Of a stretch of 64,000 bases of DNA, positions 48,091 to 58,423 are shown piece by piece; positions within the stretch are counted from its first letter, which is position 1, and every line of letters starts with the position of its first letter. The position numbers were made by a program, and so were the translations under genes. The DNA lies in the NCBI GenBank assembly GCA_014378195.1, contig JACMOC010000061.1, forward strand, positions 62,001 to 126,000. Direction: 5' to 3'. Source of the DNA: Oligoflexus sp. GTDB taxonomy: Bacteria > Bdellovibrionota_B > Oligoflexia > Oligoflexales > Oligoflexaceae. Under the pieces are notes generated by a model, which made no database searches, had not been told where the DNA came from, and saw only the letters and a program-made list of their open reading frames with translations.

Positions 48091-50082
48091 TTATTTCGGG
48101 GATTCCTGCCATTGGGCGAGGAGAGTATCGGACTGAACTTGCTGGCCCGCTTGTACCAAGATCTCGGCGATCACGCCGCTGCGCGTGGCCTGTACTTCAA
48201 ATTCCATTTTCATAGATTCGAGTATCATCAATGTCTGTTTATCGTGCACGGCTGCACCTGGCGCAATCAAAATCTTGACGACTTTACCAGGAACCGGTGC
48301 GATCACTTCATGCGCGTGCGCCCCGGATTTACCCGCAGCGGCACTTTCGTCAAGGCGCTCAAGTTTGAAGTAGGTTTCGCCCTCGATGTTGAGCCAACGT
48401 ACGAAAGCTCCCTTGTCGCTCGTAACGCAATAGGTGAACGATGTTGGGAGGCCAGTGACGGCGCTCGTGATCAAGCCATGACCCATCGCGCTGCGCCGAG
48501 GCCCGTAACGAAGAGGAACTGTTGCGAGGGTTTCCTGGGTGAATTGTATGGGTGCCTTCGACGCGGTTGTCCGACTAAAGATCGTTTGTGTGAGATTCTG
48601 GATGGGGTTAAGTGCCACAGGCGCTGAGACTCCCAGCTGCGCCCAGATCTTCGCCGCTAAAGGGTCGGTACGAGCGCGACGCGCTTTGGAGGCTTCTAGG
48701 AGCGCTTCGTGTTCGTCTTCAATAAAACGTGTTGTCGGCTGCGCATCTGTAAAGCCCGGATTCTGAAGCACCCCTAAGAGAAAACTCGCATTGCTGATCG
48801 GCATAGCAAGAATGCTGTGTTTCAAAGCTTCAATCAGACGATGCGTAGCTTGTGCACGCGTAGTGCCTGTCGCGATGAGTTTCGCAATCATGGGATCAAA
48901 ACGAGGCGTTACTTCGTCGATGGCGTCGATCCCGGCTTCCCATCGAATCCCAGCGCTCTGGTAAGGTTGAAACCCGTAAACAGGCCCCGGGGCCGGTAAA
49001 AAGCGGTTTTCTGTATCTTCGGCATACAGGCGTAGTTCAATGCTATGGCCGTGGGGAACAAGATTGATGGAGTCTTTGAGACTTTCGCCCATCGCAATGC
49101 GCAGCTGCCATGCTACCAGATCTTCGCCGAAAATCTGTTCGGTTACGGGATGCTCAACCTGAAGGCGCGTATTCATCTCGAGAAAATAAAAGTTCTCCTG
49201 AGCGCGGTACTCCGGTGCCCAGTCCATGATGAATTCGACGGTCCCTGCTGAGTAATACGATACCGCCTTGGCAAGAGATACGGCGGCCTCTTGCATGCGT
49301 TTTCGCGTTTCGTCGGTCAGGCCCGGAGCCGGGGCCTCCTCGATTATCTTTTGGTGACGCCGTTGGACCGAGCAATCTCTGTCTCCGAGAGCGTAAACGT
49401 TACCGTGTTGATCCCCAAGTATCTGCACTTCGATGTGTCGTGGGTGCTCGACGTAACGTTCAACAATTAACGTGCTATCGCCAAATGAGTTGAGAGCTTC
49501 GGACTGAGCGCGATTTATGGATTCTTCGATCTCGCCGAAGCTTCGGACCACACGCATGCCTTTGCCGCCGCCGCCCATCGCTGCTTTGAGCAGAATAGGA
49601 AATCCATGGTCTTTCGCAAAGCCATGAATCGACTGAAGGAGTTCGGCTGAATCGACATTGCTCATGCGCTCGAGGCCAGGCACCACCGGAACGCGATGCT
49701 CCTTGGCGATCGACCGAGCTTCCGCTTTGGAGGCCATTTTCGAAATGGAAAGGGGCGAGGGGCCGATCCACGTCAAACCACTTTCTTCGACAAGACCCGC
49801 GAAGGCAGCGCTCTCGGAAAGAAAGCCAAAACCGGGGTGAACGGCATCACAGCCCGCTTGCTTGGCAAGCTGGACCATATGGGCTCCGTTCAGATAGAGG
49901 GCCGGGCTTTCTTCCTCGACGTGTATAAAAGTCGTGATCAGGCCTTCGAGGTAATGGGGCGACGCTAGACCACTGTAAATAGCGGCTGTTTCGATGCCAA
50001 GGCCTTGGGCGCCGAGGGCGATTCGACGCGCGATTTCGCCTCGGTTGGCTATAAAAAGTTTGCGGATCTTCGTGGCTTTCAT
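48091..50082 (-). CDS. Acyl-CoA carboxylase alpha subunit (biotin carboxylase plus biotin carrier)
   Basis: 663 residues. Biotin carboxylase core: KLFIANRGEIARRI at the start, HPGFGFLSESA, the ATP-grasp glycine loop KAAMGGGGKGMRVV, FLEMNTRLQVEHPVTE. The C-terminal biotinyl domain ends with the biotin lysine Lys625 in LILESMKMEFEV. Layout and length match methylcrotonyl-CoA or geranyl/propionyl-CoA carboxylase alpha subunits (MccA/LiuD/AtuF). The reaction fixes bicarbonate on a biotin that the beta subunit passes to the acyl-CoA. It is the last gene of the run beta, AtuA, alpha, with six bases between AtuA and this gene. Substrate is most likely methylcrotonyl-CoA, but geranyl-CoA cannot be excluded. 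Confidence 0.9.
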   Translation of the reverse strand: MKATKIRKLFIANRGEIARRIALGAQGLGIETAAIYSGLASPHYLEGLITTFIHVEEESPALYLNGAHMVQLAKQAGCDAVHPGFGFLSESAAFAGLVEESGLTWIGPSPLSISKMASKAEARSIAKEHRVPVVPGLERMSNVDSAELLQSIHGFAKDHGFPILLKAAMGGGGKGMRVVRSFGEIEESINRAQSEALNSFGDSTLIVERYVEHPRHIEVQILGDQHGNVYALGDRDCSVQRRHQKIIEEAPAPGLTDETRKRMQEAAVSLAKAVSYYSAGTVEFIMDWAPEYRAQENFYFLEMNTRLQVEHPVTEQIFGEDLVAWQLRIAMGESLKDSINLVPHGHSIELRLYAEDTENRFLPAPGPVYGFQPYQSAGIRWEAGIDAIDEVTPRFDPMIAKLIATGTTRAQATHRLIEALKHSILAMPISNASFLLGVLQNPGFTDAQPTTRFIEDEHEALLEASKARRARTDPLAAKIWAQLGVSAPVALNPIQNLTQTIFSRTTASKAPIQFTQETLATVPLRYGPRRSAMGHGLITSAVTGLPTSFTYCVTSDKGAFVRWLNIEGETYFKLERLDESAAAGKSGAHAHEVIAPVPGKVVKILIAPGAAVHDKQTLMILESMKMEFEVQATRSGVIAEILVQAGQQVQSDTLLAQWQESPK

Positions 50083-50088
50083 TGAATC

Positions 50089-51897
50089 TCAATCCTTCTT
50101 ATTCACGACAGACGCAGGTATCGAAACTTTTTGGGCCAGCAACGCCTGCGCGAAGGTCTTGCCCTGGGCATCGATGCGAAGTGTTCGTGTGCCGCCGCCG
50201 CCCAGGGATTCTTCCAGGAGGAAGTTGAAGCCTTTCATGCCGGGCAATTGGTAGCGCGTGACCTTGCCTGCGCAAAGCTCCTGGAACCAATCCTTCACTT
50301 TTTGTGCGGTCAAGAAAGTATCAAGGAACTCATAGGCTTCCTGGCTACGGGCTAAAACTCCGATGTTGGACGTATCGCCCTTGTCCCCGCTCCGTGCGAG
50401 CGCAATGGAACTCAACGACACCGACGCTGGTTTGAAGTGCTCACTCACAGCCTTTTCGATCGGCATGCTCGCCTTGGTCGCAACCTGGGCATCGAGCTCA
50501 TTGGGTTTGAAGTTGCCTATAGGCGTATCGGTCACTTGTTTTTCGGCGACGAGTTCGCCTTTCTCATAAAGAGCGATTTTAGGATGAACAGCGGACTTTG
50601 GCATCAAGGCTGGCCAGTAGCTCATGACCTTTTGCGCTTTTGGAACGCCACCGATTACGGCGACACCGGGAGGGCCACTCAGGATGAGGGAGGGAATCAT
50701 TTTGCCGAACAGACGGAGATCTTTTTCGTCCTTGGCACGCGCTCCCAAACGAAGCAGGATTTCGTTGCCATCAGTCTGGTGGACGAGCGAGCGATGACAC
50801 GCATTATATCCAACGTATTCTGTGAGGGTCTCTTCATAAGGACCCGTGCAGCGGTTCCAGAAAATACGGGCGTAGGCTTCGGCTTTTTTCGCAGCGTTTG
50901 GTCCGGAAATCATGATGGATCCGGTCGATTTATAACCATCCTCATAGGCCATCGAAACTTTGTAGAGAGGGGTCGGTTCTGAGCCGCGAATACCAAAAAC
51001 GCGAACGCGGTCTTTGCCGGCTTGCTCGAGTTTGATGCTGCTGAAGTCCGCGACAACGTCGGGCGTAATATACGCGGTCGGACTCCCCATCTCGTAAAAC
51101 AACTGCTCACGAACAGTATCGACGCTGACAAGACCGCCGGAACCCTTATGTTTGGTGACGACGAACGATCCATCTTCGGATACTTCAACAATGGGATAAC
51201 CAATCTGGTCAAAACTTTCGACCTTTTCCCAATCGGTGAAATTGCCGCCGGTCGATTGCGATCCACATTCGATAATATGGCCGGCAACAATGCCGTGAGC
51301 TAGGCGCGTCCAGTCATCAAGCTTCCAGCCGAACTCGTAAATCATAGGTGCAATCGTAATACCAGTGTCGGTAACGCGGCCTGTGACGATAATGTTGGGT
51401 TTCCATTTCAATGCTTCGACAACGGGCGCCGCACCAAAATAAATGTTTGCCGCCTGGATGCGTGATGCCACCGGTTCAAACCTCGAGCCGTCTTCCATAT
51501 TGTCAAAGGCAATGCCGGACGCCTGAAGTCGATCGAGATCGGGGAGTATATCGTCGCCGTACACGATAGCGATGCGCGGAGCGAGTCCCAGTTCAGCCGC
51601 AAGCTTCGCTATGGCCAGAGCGCAGGCCTGAGGGTTGACGCCGCCGGCGTTGGTGATGATAGTCGTGCCGTCGCTCATGAGCTTTGGCAGGACTTTCCTC
51701 AGCATGGGAAGAAAGTCGCGTGCGTAACCGGCTTCCGGATCAGAGGAACGCTGTTTCTGGAGGATCGACATCGTGATTTCAGCAAGGAAGTCCATGCTGA
51801 TGTAATCAAGGCGCCCCCCGAAGACCTGGCGTTCGAGAGCGTTGGGATCATCACCCCAATAACCGCCAGCGTTTCCGATACTTATAGTCTTGCTCAT
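50089..51897 (-). CDS. AtuA-like acyclic terpene utilisation family protein (DUF1446)
   Basis: 602 residues from ATG 51897. The start SIGNAGGYWGDDPNALERQV is the AtuA/DUF1446 hallmark, followed by DYISMDFLAEITMSIL, ITNAGGVNPQACALAIAKLA, and TGRVTDTGITIAPMIYEFGW. The C-terminal 100 residues (LSSIALARSGDKGDTSNIGV, GLGGGGTRTLRID-like end) match the AtuA C-terminal domain. AtuA is needed for growth on citronellol and geraniol in Pseudomonas; its reaction is not known. It lies between the two carboxylase genes, 46 bases after the beta subunit and six before the alpha subunit. GGGGAAAAG precedes the start. Confidence 0.88.
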   Translation of the reverse strand: MSKTISIGNAGGYWGDDPNALERQVFGGRLDYISMDFLAEITMSILQKQRSSDPEAGYARDFLPMLRKVLPKLMSDGTTIITNAGGVNPQACALAIAKLAAELGLAPRIAIVYGDDILPDLDRLQASGIAFDNMEDGSRFEPVASRIQAANIYFGAAPVVEALKWKPNIIVTGRVTDTGITIAPMIYEFGWKLDDWTRLAHGIVAGHIIECGSQSTGGNFTDWEKVESFDQIGYPIVEVSEDGSFVVTKHKGSGGLVSVDTVREQLFYEMGSPTAYITPDVVADFSSIKLEQAGKDRVRVFGIRGSEPTPLYKVSMAYEDGYKSTGSIMISGPNAAKKAEAYARIFWNRCTGPYEETLTEYVGYNACHRSLVHQTDGNEILLRLGARAKDEKDLRLFGKMIPSLILSGPPGVAVIGGVPKAQKVMSYWPALMPKSAVHPKIALYEKGELVAEKQVTDTPIGNFKPNELDAQVATKASMPIEKAVSEHFKPASVSLSSIALARSGDKGDTSNIGVLARSQEAYEFLDTFLTAQKVKDWFQELCAGKVTRYQLPGMKGFNFLLEESLGGGGTRTLRIDAQGKTFAQALLAQKVSIPASVVNKKD

Positions 51898-51943
51898 GTC
51901 TTTTCCCCATCTCTGAATACAATGAATAGAAGTTTGGTTGTCG

Positions 51944-53548
51944 TTACATTCTGAAAACGCCGTTGCGCGTCTCTTGCCATGGATGATGAAGCGTACTGGC
52001 AAGCGCCTTGGCTAGGATGCTCCGTGTCTTGCGGGGATCGATGATGCCATCATCCCAAAGGCGAGCCGAAGAGTAGTAGGCGCTACTTTCCGTTTCGTAT
52101 TTATCCAGGATGGGTTGACGAATATTTTTGATGTCAGCGTCGGTGAGTTCCTTGCCCTGTTTGGCCAGCTGCTGAATTTTCACTGTAGCGAGTACGTCGG
52201 CAGCCTGTTCGCCTCCCATGACCGAGATCTTCGCATTGGGCCACATGAAAAGGTACCGAGGATCGTAGGCTCGACCACACATTCCGTAGTTGCCGGCTCC
52301 AAAACTGCCGCCGACGATGACTGTGAGTTTAGGGACACTGGCATTGGCCACGGCATGGACAAGTTTTGCGCCGTCTTTGGCGATGCCGCCGTGCTCGTAT
52401 TTTTTGCCGACAATAAAACCGGTGATGTTTTGGAGGAAAAGCAGCGGGATCTTTTCCTGGGTACACAGCTCGATGAAATGCGTTCCTTTTAGGGCGCTCT
52501 CCGAGAAGAGGACTCCGTTATTCGCCAGGATGCCGACCGGAATGCCTTCGATGTGGGCAAATCCGCAAATCAGCGTCGTGCCGTAGTTTGGCTTGAACTC
52601 AAAGAGTTTGGAGCCGTCGACGATACGGGCGATGACTTCTCGAATATCGTAGGCTTTGCGTGCTTCCGCCGGAATCACGCCGAGCAATTCTTCGGGGTCG
52701 TAGTCAGGCAGCTCAGGGGTCTGGAGTTTGACCGGCGCTTCGCCAGACTTGCCCAGATATTTAATGATCTGACGCAAGATCTGCAGGGCATGCTCATCAT
52801 CTTCCGCCAAATGATCGGCAACACCCGATATCGAAGTATGGACCTTGGCGCCGCCGAGTTCTTCGGCCGTAACCTCTTCGCCTGTTGCGGCTTTGACTAG
52901 GGGAGGGCCAGCAAGGAAAATCGTGCCGGTGCCACGTACGATGACGCTTTGATCCGACATCGCCGGAATGTAAGCGCCGCCTGCAGTACAAAACCCGTGC
53001 ACGCTTGAGATCTGCTGGATCCCTTTCGAACTCATGCGGGCCTGATTGAAAAAGATGCGGCCGAAGTCATCCTTATCGGGGAACACTTCATCCTGCATCG
53101 GCAGAAAGGCGCCGCCGGAATCCACGAGATAGACGCACGTTAAGTGATTCTTCTCGGCAATCTCTTGAGCGCGGAGGTGTTTTTTTACGGTGATGGGGAA
53201 GTAGGTCCCGCCTTTCACGGAAGCGTCGTTCGCCACGATCATGCAGGGCCGGCCGTGAATGACGCCTATGCCCGTAACGATACCACCTGCCGGGACAGCC
53301 GTTTCGTAGAGTCCCTGTCCTGCAAAGCCGGAGAGTTCCAAAAATTCCGAGCCGGGATCAACGAGTTTCTGGATTCGCTCGCGAACCGGCATTTTGCCTT
53401 GTTTCGCGAGTTTAGCAAGAGTGTCAACGCCTCCGCCAAGGGCCACCTCGCCTTCGAGAGCCTCCATTTTTTTCACGAGCCCAAGGTGGAAGGCTTGATT
53501 GAGCTTAAAGGCTTCGCTGGTTTTATCTATCTTCGACGCAATACGCAT
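51944..53548 (-). CDS. Acyl-CoA carboxylase beta subunit (carboxyltransferase)
   Basis: 534 residues, the length of methylcrotonyl-CoA carboxylase beta (MccB/LiuB/AtuC). It moves the carboxyl group from biotin to the acyl-CoA. Motifs: [100 protein letters not shown] and the end [22 protein letters not shown] and the GGAF stretch favour methylcrotonyl over propionyl substrates. It is the first gene of the carboxylase operon. The exonuclease gene ends 18 bases upstream on the same strand, so transcription may come from there. Confidence 0.92.
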   Translation of the reverse strand: MRIASKIDKTSEAFKLNQAFHLGLVKKMEALEGEVALGGGVDTLAKLAKQGKMPVRERIQKLVDPGSEFLELSGFAGQGLYETAVPAGGIVTGIGVIHGRPCMIVANDASVKGGTYFPITVKKHLRAQEIAEKNHLTCVYLVDSGGAFLPMQDEVFPDKDDFGRIFFNQARMSSKGIQQISSVHGFCTAGGAYIPAMSDQSVIVRGTGTIFLAGPPLVKAATGEEVTAEELGGAKVHTSISGVADHLAEDDEHALQILRQIIKYLGKSGEAPVKLQTPELPDYDPEELLGVIPAEARKAYDIREVIARIVDGSKLFEFKPNYGTTLICGFAHIEGIPVGILANNGVLFSESALKGTHFIELCTQEKIPLLFLQNITGFIVGKKYEHGGIAKDGAKLVHAVANASVPKLTVIVGGSFGAGNYGMCGRAYDPRYLFMWPNAKISVMGGEQAADVLATVKIQQLAKQGKELTDADIKNIRQPILDKYETESSAYYSSARLWDDGIIDPRKTRSILAKALASTLHHPWQETRNGVFRM

Positions 53549-53566
53549 GAAAAGAAATCTCCGAAA

Positions 53567-54250
53567 CTAAACGACTTGAACCGATTCAAAATCTTTCCAC
53601 AGCTGCAGATGAAGTCCTTCTTTCTGCAGTAAGTGGGTCAGCACGCTGCCCGTCACTTCGCAGTCACCAACCGAACGGTGGCGTGCGGCGAAGGTCAGGT
53701 CATAGTGCTTCGCTAAGGTATCGAGGTTTTTGGACTCAAGATCAGGCAAAAGCTGACGAGCCATTTTTAAAGTACAAAAACAGGGGTATTCGATCTGGTA
53801 GCCTTGCCGCTGGCAGGCCGAGCGAAGAAAAGCCATATCAAATTCCGCATTGTGCGCAACCAGGACAGACTTATCGATGAACTGCAAAAACTCTGGCAGA
53901 ACATCTTCAATTGCTGGTTGGCCCTCAAGCATCTCAGGCGTGATGCCGGTGATTTTGGTGATGATCTCCGGCAGAGGGATTTCCGGTTTGACGAGAAATG
54001 AAAAATCGCCGACCCGTTTGCCTTTTACATATTTAATCGCGCCGACCTCGATGATGCGGTCCCGAATCGAATCAAGTCCGGTCGTCTCAAAGTCGAAAAT
54101 GACGATAGGAAAATTCATGACTAGAGAGTCGGGGGCAAGGTGATGCCGCAGGACCTTTTGAAGAAACAGTTGTCCCTGTGAACCAAGAGATTCGTCCTCG
54201 TCCGTCGGAAACAGTATCTCCTGAAACATCGAGTTGCGTAGAACCGCCAT
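53567..54250 (-). CDS. DEDDh 3'-5' exonuclease (DnaQ family)
   Basis: 227 residues from ATG 54250. DEDDh motifs: IVIFDFETTGLDSIRDRIIE (Asp-x-Glu), AHNAEFDMAFL (Asp), and HRSVGDCEVTGSVL (His and Asp), all present, as in DNA polymerase III epsilon and relatives. A 50-residue N-terminal extension before the fold is not family-typical. Longer starts (TTG 54286) and ATG 54229 are possible. No polymerase genes adjoin it; the carboxylase operon follows 18 bases downstream. The lack of a polymerase partner suggests repair or RNA processing rather than replication proofreading, but this is inference. Confidence 0.9.
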   Translation of the reverse strand: MAVLRNSMFQEILFPTDEDESLGSQGQLFLQKVLRHHLAPDSLVMNFPIVIFDFETTGLDSIRDRIIEVGAIKYVKGKRVGDFSFLVKPEIPLPEIITKITGITPEMLEGQPAIEDVLPEFLQFIDKSVLVAHNAEFDMAFLRSACQRQGYQIEYPCFCTLKMARQLLPDLESKNLDTLAKHYDLTFAARHRSVGDCEVTGSVLTHLLQKEGLHLQLWKDFESVQVV

Positions 54251-54467
54251 ATTTTTAACCCGCCTGTTGTCCTGAGCTTTAGCCAAAGATTCTAGAACTT
54301 AGCTCATCTCGCGGCCTTGAGCAATACGCCCTGGAGACAATTCGAAGGACCCATTCAGAGTCCATGTGTAGCACGGAATTCAGGCCTATTGTTTTTGGCT
54401 GAGGTATCGGAGCGCTTTCCTCTTATGTTATATCCCTTCGTTCAGGACAAGCAGGGAGGAGAGATTC

Positions 54468-55478
54468 ATGAAAACTCTAAGCGTTACCGTTGGAGTCATC
54501 CTCGCACTTATCTGTGCGGAAGGCCGTGCTGACACCGTAGACTCAGTAAAAAAAAGAGGTTACCTCAAATGCGGCGTAAGCCAAGGACTCCCTGGGTTCT
54601 CGACAGCTGACAAAGAAGGGCACTGGATGGGCATCGACGTCGATCTGTGCCGAGCCATTGCTGCCGCAGTTTTAGGGGATCAGAGCAAAGTGAAATACAC
54701 GCCTCTTACGGCGAAAGAACGCTTCACGGCACTCCAGTCTGGTGAAATAGACGTGCTCTCGCGTAACACGAGTTATACCTTGCAGCGGGACGCCTCTATG
54801 GGTATCGATTTTGCAGGCGTGATTTATTATGACGGCCAGGGCTTTATGGTGCACAAAAAGCTCGGTGTGACATCCGCTGGTCAGCTTATTAATGCGAGTA
54901 TCTGTATCAATCTCGGCACCACGACAGAGCTAAACGTCGCTGACTATTTTCGAACTAATAATGTGAAGTATAAACTCGTAACATTTGAAAAAAATGACGA
55001 GGTCGTCGCCGCCTATGACGCGGGTCGCTGTGATGCCATGAGCAGCGACCAATCAGGACTCTACGCCGATCGCACGAAGTTAAAAAATCCTAGCGATCAT
55101 ATCGTTCTTCCCGAGAAAATCTCCAAAGAACCTCTCGGACCAGCCGTTCGCCACGGCGATAATCGCTGGGGTGATATCGTCCGCTGGACTCTTTACACGA
55201 TGCTCGAAGGGGAAGAGCTCGGGGTAGGGGCCGTCAACATGAATGAAATGCTGAAAAGCGATAAACCCGCTATCCGGCGCATCGTCGGACTTGAGGGCGA
55301 GCTGGGGAAAAACCTCGGCCTCGATCCGGACTTCGCGCGGCGTATCCTGGCTCAGGTCGGCAATTACGGCGAAGTTTTTGAGAGAAATCTGGGTCAGTCC
55401 TCACCTTTGAAAATTGAGCGGGGAATGAATGCGTTATGGAATAAGGGTGGCCTTCACTATGCAATGCCGTTCCGTTGA
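54468..55478 (+). CDS. aapJ: Amino acid ABC transporter, substrate-binding protein (AapJ/BztA-like)
   Basis: 336 residues. Signal peptide TVGVILALICAEGRA, cleaved before DTV. Core features of the AapJ family: KRGYLKCGVSQGLPGFSTAD, GIDVDLCRAIAAAVLGD, LTAKERFTALQSGEIDVLSR (with NT-SYTLQRD), CINLGTTTELNVADYFR, YDAGRCDAMSSDQSGLYADR. The binding protein gathers polar amino acids (glutamate, aspartate, glutamine, and others for Aap) in the periplasm. First gene of aapJQMP, followed by the permease gene 17 bases downstream. GGAGGAG lies before the start. Confidence 0.93.
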   Translation: MKTLSVTVGVILALICAEGRADTVDSVKKRGYLKCGVSQGLPGFSTADKEGHWMGIDVDLCRAIAAAVLGDQSKVKYTPLTAKERFTALQSGEIDVLSRNTSYTLQRDASMGIDFAGVIYYDGQGFMVHKKLGVTSAGQLINASICINLGTTTELNVADYFRTNNVKYKLVTFEKNDEVVAAYDAGRCDAMSSDQSGLYADRTKLKNPSDHIVLPEKISKEPLGPAVRHGDNRWGDIVRWTLYTMLEGEELGVGAVNMNEMLKSDKPAIRRIVGLEGELGKNLGLDPDFARRILAQVGNYGEVFERNLGQSSPLKIERGMNALWNKGGLHYAMPFR

Positions 55479-55495
55479 GAAGTGCGAGGTCACCC

Positions 55496-56647
55496 ATGAA
55501 AAAAACTAATTCCATGGTCAAAGGCCTGATCGTTCAGGGGCTTTTTTTCATCGTTATCCTTCTCACCGTCGGGTTTGCCGTTCACAACGTGAGCATACAG
55601 CTCGCGGCCCGCGGCATCAGTTCGGGCTTCGACTTTCTTAAAAACCAGGCTGGGTTTGGAATATCGTTCCATCTCATACCCTATGCCGAAACTTCAAGTC
55701 TTGGACGTGTATTTCTCGTTGGTGCGGTTAACACGCTTTTTATTTCCGTCATAAGTATCGTCCTTGCCAGCATTATCGGGCTTTTGATTGCGCTTGCGCG
55801 TTTGAGTTCTCTTCCGGTTCTGAAAGCCATCGGTTTTGCTTATGTTGAGACACTGCGTAACGTTCCGCTGCTGCTGCAGTTTTTTGTCTGGTATTTCGCT
55901 GTCCTCAGGCAGCTGCCGATGCCGCTGGAAAGCTGGCATTTCGGAAAGTATGTTTTTCTGAATATACGGGGGCTCTATATTCCTTTTCCTCAGGATTTGA
56001 GTGCCGTCTGGATAGTCATCGCGGCTTTGCTGGTCGGTTTGATAGTCGGGCACTTTTTGCGCAGCAAAGCGCGCACGATTCGAATGGAGAACGGGCACTT
56101 TCCGCGATGGCACCTCGTCCCCTTTGTTGTTCCGCTTTTGGTCCCTTTCGTGGCGTTGGTCTATCTTCGCTCGCGGGTCCAGTTCGAGACACCTTTTCTG
56201 GAAGGATTCAATTATAGTGGCGGCGCGCAGGTGATACCGGAGCTGATTGCAGCTATCGCGGCTCTCAGTCTGTATACGGCTGCTTTCATCGCCGAAATCA
56301 TTCGCGGTGCGATCCAGGCCGTCTCGGGCCATCAGCGGGAAGCTGCTTTGGCTTTGGGTATGAGGCCGAGGCAGGTTCTTGCCCGCATCGTCTTTCCCCA
56401 AGCATTGGGACATATTATTCCGCCTCTCACATCGCAATATTTGAACCTTATCAAAAACTCGTCGCTTGCGGCGGCTATCGCTTTTCCCGAACTGGTTCTG
56501 CTTTTTGCCGGAACCAGTCTCAACGTGAGTGGTCAGGCGGTCGAAATTATGGCTATGACGCTCGGTTTTTATCTCGTCGTGAGTCTAAGTGTTTCGGCCT
56601 TGATCAACCTTTATCAGGCGAGGGCGCTTCGTTATGAGCGAGCTTAG
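55496..56647 (+). CDS. aapQ: Amino acid ABC transporter permease (AapQ-like)
   Basis: 383 residues from ATG 55496, which has GAGG eight bases before it; a TTG at 55475 overlaps the aapJ end and is less likely. Several membrane spans, with the EAA loop typical of binding-protein-dependent permeases near the C-terminus (EAALALGMRPRQVLARIVFPQ). The large N-terminal and middle extensions typical of AapQ (long periplasmic segment with RGLYIPFPQDLS) are present. It pairs with AapM to form the channel. The stop overlaps the aapM start by 14 bases, so the two are made at equal rates. Confidence 0.92.
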   Translation: MKKTNSMVKGLIVQGLFFIVILLTVGFAVHNVSIQLAARGISSGFDFLKNQAGFGISFHLIPYAETSSLGRVFLVGAVNTLFISVISIVLASIIGLLIALARLSSLPVLKAIGFAYVETLRNVPLLLQFFVWYFAVLRQLPMPLESWHFGKYVFLNIRGLYIPFPQDLSAVWIVIAALLVGLIVGHFLRSKARTIRMENGHFPRWHLVPFVVPLLVPFVALVYLRSRVQFETPFLEGFNYSGGAQVIPELIAAIAALSLYTAAFIAEIIRGAIQAVSGHQREAALALGMRPRQVLARIVFPQALGHIIPPLTSQYLNLIKNSSLAAAIAFPELVLLFAGTSLNVSGQAVEIMAMTLGFYLVVSLSVSALINLYQARALRYERA

Positions 56648-57689
56648 GGTTTTGAAAAGGGTGAAAAAGATTGATCGTGCGGCTTGGTTTGGGCAGACGA
56701 CTTTGCAAAAAGTCATCAACGGAGTCCTCATACTCCTCCTCTTGGCTTGCCTCGTTCCCGTTTTTAAATGGGCAGTCATCGACGCGCAGATTCGTGGCTC
56801 CGAGCGTTGTGTGACGGAGGGTGCCTGCTGGGTCTTCATTAAAGTGCGGCTTTTGACCTTTGCGTTTGGTTTTTACGAAACCCACGAACTGTGGCGGCCG
56901 GTCTTTGTGTTGTCTATGTGGACGCTCGCACTCGTCACGATTTTTCGGGCCAGTTACAACTTCACTTTGAAGATACTCCCGTTTTTCATCACGCTATTGC
57001 CGCTTCTGAGTTGGGGTCTGCTCGACGGGCGTTGGTTTGGGTTGCCTTACATCGAAACGGCAAAATGGGGTGGGCTGCTCCTCAGTCTGATGATCACTCT
57101 GGTAAGCCTTAGCATGGCTTTCCCTTTGGGCCTCCTCCTCGCTCTGGGCCGGATGTCCAGGCTCCCTCTGATTAAAGCCGGGTCCGTAGCTTTTATCGAA
57201 CTCTGGCGCGGCGTTCCGCTGATCGCTGTCTTGTTCATGAGTTCTGTCATGCTGCCTTTGGTTTTGCCTCCCGGTACTGAGGTTGACAAACTCATTCGTG
57301 TTTTTGTCGGAGTTAGTCTATTTACTTCGGCTTACCTTGCCGAAGTGATTCGTTCGGGGTTAAACGGCGTTCCTAAAGGACAGGGGGAAGCAGCGTCAGC
57401 TCTTGGTCTGGGCGCTCGACAACGACTGTTTCTCGTCGTTCTTCCTCAAGCCTTACAAGCCGTGATCCCAAGCCTCGTAAATAGCTGCATCAGCCTGTTT
57501 AAAGATACAAGTCTGGTCGTGGTGGTCGGGATGTTTGATCTCCTTGGAACCGTGCAGCAGGCGAATACGGATCCCTACTGGCTCGGCTATTCGACCGAAG
57601 GTTATATGTTTGCCGGGCTCATCTACTGGGGCGTTTGTTTCGCCCTATCCCGATTCAGTTTGCAGCTTGAGAAAGTGAGGAATGTGTGA
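56634..57689 (+). CDS. aapM: Amino acid ABC transporter permease (AapM-like)
   Basis: 351 residues, six to eight membrane spans, with the EAA loop [20 protein letters not shown] followed by [24 protein letters not shown] as expected. ATG 56634 lies 14 bases inside the aapQ end. The aapP GTG start overlaps its stop (GTGA), so the coupling continues. Same family as AapQ but with the [12 protein letters not shown]-like ([14 protein letters not shown]) segment seen in AapM. Confidence 0.92.
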   Translation: MSELRVLKRVKKIDRAAWFGQTTLQKVINGVLILLLLACLVPVFKWAVIDAQIRGSERCVTEGACWVFIKVRLLTFAFGFYETHELWRPVFVLSMWTLALVTIFRASYNFTLKILPFFITLLPLLSWGLLDGRWFGLPYIETAKWGGLLLSLMITLVSLSMAFPLGLLLALGRMSRLPLIKAGSVAFIELWRGVPLIAVLFMSSVMLPLVLPPGTEVDKLIRVFVGVSLFTSAYLAEVIRSGLNGVPKGQGEAASALGLGARQRLFLVVLPQALQAVIPSLVNSCISLFKDTSLVVVVGMFDLLGTVQQANTDPYWLGYSTEGYMFAGLIYWGVCFALSRFSLQLEKVRNV

Positions 57690-58420
57690 CGCTCGCTATT
57701 GAAATGAAACATATCGAAAAGTCCTACGGAGACTTTCACGCTCTTAAAAACGTTTCGCTTTCGTTGGAAGCGGGGAAAAAACTCGTCGTATGTGGTCCGT
57801 CCGGTTCGGGGAAGTCGACTTTAATACGGTGCATCAATGGGCTCGAATCATTTGATGAAGGTGATGTATTGATTTGGGGCGAACGCCTCGAACCCAAAAA
57901 AATGCAGAAGCTTCGCAGTGAAATGGGAATGGTATTTCAGCAGTTTAATCTCTTTCCTCACCTCACGGTCCTCGAGAACCTCACCTTAGCTCCAATTTGG
58001 GTGCAAAACACGCCCAAGGCTTCTGCAGAGGCACGCGCGAAAGAGATGCTTGAGCGCGTGAAGATGATCGACCATGTCCACAAATTCCCATCGCAGCTCT
58101 CGGGTGGGCAGCAGCAGCGCATAGCGATTGCACGCGCTCTCTGCATGAACCCGAAAATCATGCTGTTTGACGAGCCAACGTCGGCCCTCGATCCCGAAAT
58201 GATAAAGGAAGTCCTCGATGTCATGCTTGAGCTTGCCGTCACTGGAATGACTATGGTTTGCGTCACGCACGAGATGGGTTTTGCACGTCAGGCGGCCGAC
58301 CGCATCATCTTTATGGATGCGGGCGAGATTATAGAGGAAGGCACTCCGGAGGAATTCTTTTCGCATCCTAAGACCGATCGGGCTCAGCTCTTTCTTTCGC
58401 AAATCCTTCATCAGGCGTAA
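57686..58420 (+). CDS. aapP: Amino acid ABC transporter ATP-binding protein (AapP-like)
   Basis: 244 residues, GTG start at 57686 overlapping the aapM stop by four bases. ABC ATPase motifs complete: Walker [11 protein letters not shown]-loop [16 protein letters not shown], signature LSGGQQQR, Walker [13 protein letters not shown], switch His in [15 protein letters not shown]. Drives amino acid import through AapQM. The polar-amino-acid type is evident from [13 protein letters not shown]. The exporter gene begins three bases later. Confidence 0.95.
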   Translation: MTLAIEMKHIEKSYGDFHALKNVSLSLEAGKKLVVCGPSGSGKSTLIRCINGLESFDEGDVLIWGERLEPKKMQKLRSEMGMVFQQFNLFPHLTVLENLTLAPIWVQNTPKASAEARAKEMLERVKMIDHVHKFPSQLSGGQQQRIAIARALCMNPKIMLFDEPTSALDPEMIKEVLDVMLELAVTGMTMVCVTHEMGFARQAADRIIFMDAGEIIEEGTPEEFFSHPKTDRAQLFLSQILHQA

Positions 58421-58423
58421 CGC

